Part shown: one piece after another, positions 57,999-64,000 of the stretch
Numbering within the stretch: the stretch's first letter is position 1
Layout of the letters: every line of letters begins with the position of its first letter
NCBI RefSeq assembly: GCF_001011035.1
Contig: NZ_CP011492.1
Location: 5,439,001 to 5,503,000 of the forward strand
Length of the DNA: 64,000 bases
Direction: 5' to 3'
DNA from: Streptomyces sp. CNQ-509
GTDB taxonomy: Bacteria; Actinomycetota; Actinomycetes; Streptomycetales; Streptomycetaceae
Program-made: the position numbers and the translations under genes
Notes under the pieces: generated by a model
What the model saw: only the letters and a program-made list of their open reading frames with translations
What the model was told of the DNA's origin: nothing
Databases searched by the model: none

Positions 57999-58552
57999 TG
58001 TTCGAACGGTTCACCCAGGCCGCCAGGGACCTCGTCCGCGGTGCGGCCGAGCGCGCGGAGCGGGACGGCGACTCCCACGTCGCCCCCGAGCACCTGCTCC
58101 GGCAGCTCCTCGCCGGGTCCGGGACCGCCGGGGCCGTCGCGCTGGCCGCCGCCGGGGTCGACAGCGAGGCGCGGCGGGCCGGGGTCCTCCGGGGGCTGGA
58201 CGAGGCGCGGCGGCGGGGCGGGCTCACCAAGTCCGACGCCGAGGCGCTGGCCGGCATCGGCATCGACGTCGCCGCCGTCGTCGACCGCGTCGAGTCCGCC
58301 CACGGCCCCGGCGCCCTCGCCCGCCGGCGCGCGTGGCGGCGGGGACGTACCAGGTTCGACGCCGACGCCAAGGCCGTGCTCGAACGGTCCCTCAGGATCG
58401 CCCTGGTCCGCGGCGACAAGGCCATCGGCGACGAACACATCCTGCTCGCCCTCGCCGCCACCCCCGGCATCCCCGCCGAGGTCCTGGCCGACCACGGCGC
58501 CACCTACGCCGCCATCGAGGCCGCCCTGCCGGCCGTACAGCGCGCGGGGTAG
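57998..58552 (+). CDS. Clp N-terminal (ClpN) domain protein without ATPase domain
   Basis: 184 residues with two ClpN repeats (about 1-70 and 103-175): MFERFTQAARDLVRGAAERAERDGDSHVAPEHLLRQLLAG and AVLERSLRIALVRGDKAIGDEHILLALAATPG. ClpN binds substrates or adaptors for ClpA/ClpC. The protein has no AAA ATPase part, so it may be an adaptor or decoy for the Clp machinery, or sense damaged proteins for the coupled HTH regulator. This role is inference from domains and coupling. Confidence 0.85.
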   Translation: MFERFTQAARDLVRGAAERAERDGDSHVAPEHLLRQLLAGSGTAGAVALAAAGVDSEARRAGVLRGLDEARRRGGLTKSDAEALAGIGIDVAAVVDRVESAHGPGALARRRAWRRGRTRFDADAKAVLERSLRIALVRGDKAIGDEHILLALAATPGIPAEVLADHGATYAAIEAALPAVQRAG

Positions 58553-58811
58553 GCCCCCCGGCAGCACCGCGCGGGCGGTGAGGTGGTGCGGGCCGCCATC
58601 CCGTCCGGATCACCTGGGTCATCGACCGGGCGCAGACCTCCTGGGGACCCGCGGCGTCGTGATGGAGGGCGGCTGGATGCGTATGTCGTGGCGCTGAGGG
58701 GTGCGTTCGGCTGAGCGGCGTGCGCGGGTGGCGCGGGTCCGGCCGTGTGCGCCGGGCCCGCGCTTCCCGTTCCGTACGCGGTCACCCGCGGTCACCCGCT
58801 CCGCCGGGCGG

Positions 58812-59735
58812 TCACATGCCCGCCAGCTGCCCGCCGTCGACCACCACCGTCGTACCCGTCTGGAACCCCATGTCGTCCGACGCCAGCGCCAGCGCCGCCG
58901 ACGCCATCTCCTCCGGCGTCGCCATCCGCTTGAAGGCGTCGATCCCCTGCCGGCCGAACTCCGCCTTCCGCGCCGCCCACTGCTCGTCCGTGTCGCCCGG
59001 CGGCCGGTGTACGTCCAGCATCGGCGTGTCCGTCATCCCCGGCGCCAGCGCCACCACGCGGATGCCGTGCGTGCCGTTCTCGACCGCCGCCGCCTGCACC
59101 AGGCCCGTGACGCCGTTCTTGCTCGCCGTGTACGAGCCGAGGCCCGGGCGCGTCGCGTACTGGTTGGACGATCCGGTGACGAGGATGACGCCGCCGCCGC
59201 GCGCCCGCAGGTGGGGGATCTCGTACTTCATCGCCAGGAAGATGCCGCGGGTGTTGGTGAGCGTGACGTCGTCCCAGTCCGCCACCGAGACCTCGTGCAG
59301 GTCGGTGAACGGCTTCTGGATCCCCGCGTTGTTGAGGGCGATGTCGAGGCCGCCGTACTTCTGCGCCACCGCGTCGACGAACCCCCGCACCTCCTCCGGC
59401 CTGCGCACGTCCGCCCTGAGGTACGTCGCCTCCCCGCCCGCCCGGCGGATCTGCCGCTCCACGTCCTGCCCCAGGTCCCGGCGCCGCCCGCAGAAGCCGA
59501 CCCGTGCGCCCTCCGCGGCGAAAGCGATCGCCGCGGCCCGCCCGATGCCCGAGGTGGCGCCGGTGACGAGGACCGTCTTCCCGGCGTAGCTCCCGCCCTT
59601 CACCTGCTGCCCCCGTTCCTGCGCCGACGCCGTCCGGGCGCCGGCCCCGAGGCCCACCCCCGCGGCGGCCATCGCCGCTGCCGCCCCGCCCAGTACGTGC
59701 CGCCGTCCCACCGACCCGCTGCTGCCGTCCTGCAT
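58812..59735 (-). CDS. Tat-exported short-chain dehydrogenase
   Basis: 307 residues from the ATG after GAGGAGGGA. N-terminal twin-arginine signal (GRRHVLGGAAAAMAAAGVGLG, about 9-29, cleavage after ASA). The SDR core has TGATSGIGRAAAIAF (about 57-71), NNAG, and the active-site Ser and Tyr-x-x-x-Lys in VTGSSNQYATRPGLGSYTASKNG. A secreted folded SDR with cofactor would require Tat export. The 259 bp beyond its 3' end (58553-58811) hold nothing I recognise. Substrate unknown. Confidence 0.85.
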   Translation of the reverse strand: MQDGSSGSVGRRHVLGGAAAAMAAAGVGLGAGARTASAQERGQQVKGGSYAGKTVLVTGATSGIGRAAAIAFAAEGARVGFCGRRRDLGQDVERQIRRAGGEATYLRADVRRPEEVRGFVDAVAQKYGGLDIALNNAGIQKPFTDLHEVSVADWDDVTLTNTRGIFLAMKYEIPHLRARGGGVILVTGSSNQYATRPGLGSYTASKNGVTGLVQAAAVENGTHGIRVVALAPGMTDTPMLDVHRPPGDTDEQWAARKAEFGRQGIDAFKRMATPEEMASAALALASDDMGFQTGTTVVVDGGQLAGM

Positions 59736-59904
59736 GTGCTGTCCCTCCTCGACCTGCGGTACGGCTCCACCCTCCGGCCCGTACGCCGCGCTCCGCATCC
59801 GCCGCCCGGCGACGGCGCGCACCGACCAACGGCGGTGGCGGGCCGGGGCCGACCCCCGACTTTCGTCGAATGTGCGTGTCAGCCGGGCTGTTTACGATGC
59901 CGGT

Positions 59905-61089
59905 ATGTCCACCGCCGAAGGGTTCGTGCGCCGCGCACTGCTGACGCCCCCGCAGCTCCGGCTGCTGCTGGCGGCCGGGTTCGTCTTCGTCGTGTTCAAG
60001 TCGCTGCGCGCGGCGCTCACCGAGCAGGCGGGCCTCCTCACGTCGCCGGCGGCGAGCGCCGTCGTGGCCGGCGTGCTCTGCGCGGTGCTGCCGCTCTGCC
60101 GCCGGATGCCGGTGCCGGTGGCGGCGGTGACCGGCGCGGGGTTTCTGCTGGAGAGCCAGGTCTGGCCGGTGTTCCTCGCGCTCTACGGGGTGACGCTGTG
60201 GCGGCCGCGGGGCACGGCGATAGCGCTCACCGGCGCCGTCTTCGTACCGGCCGCGTTCGGCCCGTTCCGTGAGCTGGTCGGCATGCCGCAGGTCGTGCTC
60301 TTCCCCTGCGCGATCCTCGCCGTGCCGCTGGCCGTCGGCCTGGCCGTGCGCAGCCAGCGCGACCTGGCCGGCTCGCTCGCGCGGCAGTTGGAGCACCTGG
60401 AGGCGGTGAACCGGCTGCGCGACGAGCAGGTGCGGATGGCAGAACGGGCGCGGATCGCCCGCGAGATGCACGACGTGCTCGCCCACCGGCTCAGTCTGCT
60501 CGTCCTGCACACCGGCGTCCTCCAGCGCCGCGGCGACACGGTCCCCGAGCCCGTACGCGAAAGCCTCGACCTCCTCCGTACGACGAGCGCCCACGCCCTC
60601 GACGACCTGCGGGACCTGCTGGGCGCGCTCCGCGACCACGAGGGCCCGGTCCCGCTCGCGCCCACCGCCGACGACCTGCCCGCCCTCATCGCCGAGTCCG
60701 AGCGCGCCGGCACCCGGGTCCGCGCCCGCACCGACGACCTCGCGGGCCTGCCCGCCGCCGTCCGCCTCGCCGCCCACCGCATCGTGCAGGAGGCCCTCAC
60801 GAACGCCCGCAAGCACGCTCCCGGCGCGCCGGTCGACCTCACGGTGACGGTGACGAGGACACGGGTGGCGATACGCGCGGAGAACGAGTGCGGGGCGGCG
60901 CCGGAGCGGCGGGACGGCCCGTCGCGCGGCTACGGCCTGGTGGGCACAGCCGAGCGGGTGGCCGCCCTGCACGGCGAACTCACCACGGGGCATACGGGGG
61001 ACGGCAGGTTCGTGCTCACCGCGGACCTGCCCGTGCCCGTACACCCGGTGGAGGAACCGTCCGCGCTGAGCGCGGCGGCGGCGCGGTGA
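59905..61089 (+). CDS. Two-component sensor histidine kinase (NarL type, HisKA_3)
   Basis: 394 residues. Four to six membrane helices (about 15-165), then the HisKA_3 dimerisation helix with the phospho-acceptor His: ARIAREMHDVLAHRLSLLVLHTG (about 184-206). The ATPase part has LAAHRIVQEALTNARKHAPGAPVDL and the Gly-rich box near SRGYGLVGTAERV. Stimulus unknown. The response regulator gene starts within its stop codon (GTGA). It is divergent from the SDR gene with 169 bp between. Confidence 0.9.
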   Translation: MSTAEGFVRRALLTPPQLRLLLAAGFVFVVFKSLRAALTEQAGLLTSPAASAVVAGVLCAVLPLCRRMPVPVAAVTGAGFLLESQVWPVFLALYGVTLWRPRGTAIALTGAVFVPAAFGPFRELVGMPQVVLFPCAILAVPLAVGLAVRSQRDLAGSLARQLEHLEAVNRLRDEQVRMAERARIAREMHDVLAHRLSLLVLHTGVLQRRGDTVPEPVRESLDLLRTTSAHALDDLRDLLGALRDHEGPVPLAPTADDLPALIAESERAGTRVRARTDDLAGLPAAVRLAAHRIVQEALTNARKHAPGAPVDLTVTVTRTRVAIRAENECGAAPERRDGPSRGYGLVGTAERVAALHGELTTGHTGDGRFVLTADLPVPVHPVEEPSALSAAAAR

Positions 61090-61730
61090 TCCGCGTCCTG
61101 GTCGTCGACGACGACGCCTTCGTGCGCGGGGGGTTGCGGGACCTCATCGCCACGGACGAGGGGCTGGAACTCGCCGGGGAGGCGGCGGAGGGGGCCGCGG
61201 CGGTGGCGGCGGCGCGCGGCCGGCGGGCCGACGTGGCCCTGGTGGACATCCGCATGCCGGGCATGGACGGCATAGCCGCCACCGCCGCGCTGTGCCGGCT
61301 GCCGGACCCGCCGGCGGTCATCGTGCTCACGACGTTCGACCTGGACGAGTACGTCTACGGCGCGCTGGCGGCGGGCGCGGCGGGCTTCCTCCTCAAGGAC
61401 ACCCCGCCGGACGCCATCCTCCAGGCGATCCACGTGGTCGCGGCGGGCGCCGCGATGCTCTCCCCGACGGTCACCCGCACGGTCATCAGCCGCTTCCACC
61501 ACCCGGAGGCCACCCGCAGCCTGGCGGCGCGGGAGGCGGCGGCGAGGCTGACACCGCGGGAGCGGCAGGTGCTGTCGGCGGTGGCGGACGGGATGACGAA
61601 CGCGGAGATCGGGGCGATGCTGGGCCTCCGGGAGTCGACGGTGAAGGCACACGTGAGCAGGATCCTGGCGGAGCTGGGGGTGACGAACAGGGTCCAGGCG
61701 GCACTGGCGGCGAGGGACCTGGCGGGGTGA
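61086..61730 (+). CDS. Two-component response regulator (NarL/LuxR type)
   Basis: 214 residues. Receiver domain with acidic pocket VVDDD (about 6-10), phospho-Asp in VALVDIRMPGMDG (about 53), Thr/Lys in LTTFDLDEY and LLKDTPP. C-terminal LuxR HTH: LTPRERQVLSAVADGMTNAEIGAMLGLRESTVKAHVSRILAELG. GTG start overlaps the kinase stop. It is partner of the preceding kinase; target genes cannot be told from here. Confidence 0.93.
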   Translation: MIRVLVVDDDAFVRGGLRDLIATDEGLELAGEAAEGAAAVAAARGRRADVALVDIRMPGMDGIAATAALCRLPDPPAVIVLTTFDLDEYVYGALAAGAAGFLLKDTPPDAILQAIHVVAAGAAMLSPTVTRTVISRFHHPEATRSLAAREAAARLTPRERQVLSAVADGMTNAEIGAMLGLRESTVKAHVSRILAELGVTNRVQAALAARDLAG

Positions 61731-61759
61731 GGGGGCGGCGGGTTACGGGCGGGTGGGCG

Positions 61760-62752
61760 CTATCCGCCCGCCTGCACCGTCACGTCCTTCGTGAACGGGC
61801 CCCACTTCCCGTCCGGGAGCTTCGCCCGCACCTTCACCGCGTACGTCGCCTTCCCCGACTTCTCCAGCGGCAGGCTGATCCGCCCCGTGTCCTTCGGCGC
61901 CGACTCGCCCAGGACCAGCTTCGAGGCGAACGTCCCGTCCACGTACACCTCGTACTCCGTGATGTCCCCGCCCGCCTTCGGGGCGTTCCACACCAGGTCG
62001 AGGTTCCACGTGCCCGCGTCCTTGCGGGCCGTCGCCTGGAGGTCCGTCGGGATCTCCGCGCCTGCCTTGCCGCCCGGTTCCGGCTCCGTCGTGACGCTCG
62101 CGGACGGGCTGGCCGGGCCGGAGTTGCCGGCGGCGTCGCGGGCCTTGACCGTGAAGGTGTAGTCGGTGTCCGGGCGGAGGGTGGTGACCGCGGCGGTGCT
62201 TTCCGTGCCGCCGACGCTGTGGATCTTGGTGCCCTCCTGGTAGATGTCGTAGGACGTGACCTCCTTGTCGTCCTCCGCCCTCGTCCAGGTCAGCGTCGCC
62301 GAACGCGGGCCGTCCGCACGTGCCTTGAGGCTCGCCGGCCGTGTGGGCGGCTTGCTGTCGTCGGCGTCGGCCGACGGAGTCGTGACCGCGGGCGCCTGAC
62401 CGGGGCCTGAGAGCTTGCCGTCGGCGTCCCGTGCCCGTACGGCGAAGGTGTATGAGGACGACGGCTTGAGGCCGGTGATGTCGGTCATGTGCTTCTCGGC
62501 CGGCACGTTCTGGATCTTCTTGCCGTTGCGATACACCTCGTACCGCCGGACGTTCTCCGCCTCCGCCGCCTTGTTCCACATGACGTGCACCGACGTGGAC
62601 GTGCTCGTGTAGACGGTCACGCCGGTCGGCACGGTGGGGGTCTCCGGCGGTTCGGCGGCGGCTTCGCCGTCCGAGCCGCAGGAGGCCGCGGTCAGGGCCA
62701 GGAGGCAGGCGGCGGTGGTGCTCAGCGCGGCGAGCGTGGGGGTGGGCCTCAC
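61760..62752 (-). CDS. Lipoprotein with three fibronectin type III domains
   Basis: 330 residues from the GTG, which has AGAGG upstream. An ATG 15 bp further up lacks a ribosome site. Lipobox LTAASC (Cys about 25) then an acidic linker. Three FnIII modules follow (about 40-125, 132-225, 230-328), with typical strands such as VHVMWNKAAEAENVRRYEVYRNGKKI and LTWTRAEDDKEVTSYDIYQ. FnIII modules in Streptomyces often accompany extracellular glycan enzymes. Here they stand alone, so it may be a surface adhesion or scaffold protein. Confidence 0.85.
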   Translation of the reverse strand: MRPTPTLAALSTTAACLLALTAASCGSDGEAAAEPPETPTVPTGVTVYTSTSTSVHVMWNKAAEAENVRRYEVYRNGKKIQNVPAEKHMTDITGLKPSSSYTFAVRARDADGKLSGPGQAPAVTTPSADADDSKPPTRPASLKARADGPRSATLTWTRAEDDKEVTSYDIYQEGTKIHSVGGTESTAAVTTLRPDTDYTFTVKARDAAGNSGPASPSASVTTEPEPGGKAGAEIPTDLQATARKDAGTWNLDLVWNAPKAGGDITEYEVYVDGTFASKLVLGESAPKDTGRISLPLEKSGKATYAVKVRAKLPDGKWGPFTKDVTVQAGG

Positions 62753-62841
62753 AGGGACGCCTCTCATCGTGCGAGCAAAGGTCCAGACCTTTTTCGCACA
62801 CTCACCGCGTACATTTCAAGACGTCGGCAGCGCCCCGCAGT

Positions 62842-64000
62842 TCAGTCCTTCGCGCCGCCTCCGTCGCTGCCCCTGCCACCGCTCCCGCCGCCGATGCGCA
62901 GCAGCGCCGCGAGGTGTGCCGCCGCCGTCGAGAGGTGGCGGCGGGCCTCGCGGAGCTGGTCCGGCGAGACGCCGTTGTCGCGGGCGGCGTCGCGGACGTC
63001 GTCGCGGAACCGGTCGAGCAGGCGCTCCAGTTCGCGGGCCAGCTCGGCGGGGGTGGCGTCCTGCGGGGCGTCCTCGTCGGCCCACTCCGGGGTGTCGGCG
63101 GGGTCCGGCTTGATGTACGACGGCCAGGGTGTCCTGACGCCGCCCATCCCGGCGGTTCCCGCGGCGGTGTGCATCCCGCCGGGGGGCGGGGGCGGAGCGG
63201 TCGCGTCCGCGATCCTGTCCGACGGCGAGGCGGGCTCCGGTCCGGTGCCGGAGCCGCCGCCCGCGCGGGGCCCCGTACCCGCCTCACTACCCGCGTGCGT
63301 ACCGGCTTCCGTCCCCGTACCGCCGTCCGTCCCCGTTCTCGTGCCCGCGCCGCGCCCGCCGAAGCCGCCCAGGTTGCCCAACTCCCGCGTCAGCTCCGCC
63401 AGGCCGTCCATCAGGCCGCCCTGCCAGTCGCCCGTACGGACCCTCGTCTGCACCTGCTCCTGCACCTGCCGCGCGATCCGCTCCGCCTCGCTGCGCACCC
63501 GCTCCTGCGTCTCACGCGCGTGCTTGCGCGCCTGTTCCGCGTCCTGCCGGGCCCGCCGCGTCTCGTCCTTCGCGCGCCTCGCCTGCTCCTTGAACTCCTG
63601 CTTCGCCCGCTTGAAGTCCTCCTTCGCCTGCCGCCACGACTCCTTCTCCCCGGCGTTCGCGCCGCCCGACGTACGGGCCTCCTTCGCCGCCTGGCGCATC
63701 TCGCGGCGCAGGTCGCTGGCGGTGCCGCTGACGTCGGCCTGGATCTCGGCGGCGAGTTCGGCGACGGACTCGCGGATCTCCAGCTCCAGGTCCGCCAGCT
63801 CCGCCTGGCGGGCGGCGAGTTCGGCGCGGCCGGCCTCGGTGATGGCGTAGACCTTCCGGCCGCCCTCGGAGGTGTGCGTGACCAGGCCCTCGGTCTCCAG
63901 CTTGGCGAGCCGGGGGTAGACGGTGCCGGCGGAGGGGGCGTACAGGCCCTGGAAGCGCTCCTCGAGGAGGCGGATCACCTCGTAGCCGTGGCGGGGGGCC
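62842..64000 (-). CDS. PadR-family regulator with long coiled tail, 5' part outside the window
   Basis: The frame enters from the right edge (HGYEVIRLLEERF), so the first residues are missing. A PadR winged helix (LLEERFQGLYAPSAGTVYPRLAKLETEGLV, GRKVYAITEAGRAEL) is followed by a very long charged coiled-coil segment (about 75-170, KAKQEFKEQARRAKDETRRARQDAE), a Gly/Thr/Pro-rich linker and a C-terminal helical domain (LARELERLLDRFRDDVRDAARDNGV). PadR proteins repress in response to phenolics or drugs. This one is unusual in having more than 300 residues after the wing. Confidence 0.85.
   Translation of the reverse strand, partial: APRHGYEVIRLLEERFQGLYAPSAGTVYPRLAKLETEGLVTHTSEGGRKVYAITEAGRAELAARQAELADLELEIRESVAELAAEIQADVSGTASDLRREMRQAAKEARTSGGANAGEKESWRQAKEDFKRAKQEFKEQARRAKDETRRARQDAEQARKHARETQERVRSEAERIARQVQEQVQTRVRTGDWQGGLMDGLAELTRELGNLGGFGGRGAGTRTGTDGGTGTEAGTHAGSEAGTGPRAGGGSGTGPEPASPSDRIADATAPPPPPGGMHTAAGTAGMGGVRTPWPSYIKPDPADTPEWADEDAPQDATPAELARELERLLDRFRDDVRDAARDNGVSPDQLREARRHLSTAAAHLAALLRIGGGSGGRGSDGGGAKD

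Noticed and set aside
58553..58811. Possible remnant gene between the ClpN-domain gene and the SDR
   Set aside because: Short open frames exist, but none has a ribosome site or a recognisable domain; treated as non-coding.

Overview
The base composition (about 72-73% G+C, very high GC3), the short overlaps between stop and start codons, the frequent GTG starts and the gene content all point to a Streptomyces or close relative (Streptomycetaceae). The gene order hisN - aroA/rsgA - sigR/rsrA - def - nrdAB - cstA - dasR/dasABC - wblE - sigH - sodN - amino-acid ABC transporter - malic enzyme matches, from memory, the core chromosome of S. coelicolor around SCO5203-SCO5262. This is therefore mostly conserved chromosome with a few lineage-specific inserts, not a mobile island. 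I see no insertion sequence, phage, CRISPR array, rRNA or origin. There is one tRNA gene, the initiator tRNA-fMet.

Left part (1-15.8 kb): the end of a Sel1-repeat gene, tRNA-fMet, a Fur-family regulator with a palindromic operator, a CBS-domain protein with a Rex/CRP-like operator, histidinol-phosphatase, a TetR/SMR exporter pair, aroA-rsgA, an M50-like membrane protein, an SRAP (HMCES) protein, a hydrolase, and the thiol-oxidative-stress module sigR-rsrA with its own sigma-R promoter. Two coupled HD-domain genes, a TPR protein, peptide deformylase and a secreted M15 peptidase follow. The M15 gene has a DasR-type (dre) site in front of it.

Middle part (15.8-37.5 kb): class I ribonucleotide reductase nrdAB under tandem NrdR boxes and a cobalamin riboswitch, cstA with its small YbdD-like partner, and the N-acetylglucosamine/chitobiose system dasR, dasABC, dasD plus a SIS-domain enzyme. 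dasA has three dre sites. Next come an SDR/TetR divergent pair, an HWE/HisKA_2 sensor kinase with another dre-like site about 300 bp upstream, wblE, a lipid kinase, and an RsbW-like anti-sigma/SigB-like sigma pair (sigH type).

Right part (37.5-64 kb): a PLP-dependent deaminase, an EamA exporter, an AlkZ-like (HTH_42) protein, a Tat-exported amidase, a small operon with a truncated globin, and a DGPF/YCII protein with its ECF42 sigma factor behind an ECF42-type promoter. After these lie a frameshifted secreted-protein remnant, sodN/sodX (nickel superoxide dismutase and its protease), a TetR/aldo-keto reductase pair, NAD-malic enzyme, a three-gene amino-acid ABC transporter, a quinone-oxidoreductase-like gene, a Phd/VapC toxin-antitoxin pair divergent from a small HTH + ClpN-domain operon, an SDR, a NarL-type two-component system, a fibronectin-III lipoprotein and a PadR-like regulator that runs off the right edge.

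The most noteworthy signals lie between genes. Two dre-like sites suggest that the DasR regulon reaches an M15 peptidase and a sensor kinase. Two operators with the same architecture occur at the CBS gene and at wblE. The HTH/ClpN gene pair has a leaderless promoter covered by paired palindromes. A possible long sigma isoform is read through the anti-sigma gene. Two related palindromic repeats resemble MITEs. All calls are by eye from sequence and recalled family knowledge; no database search was run.
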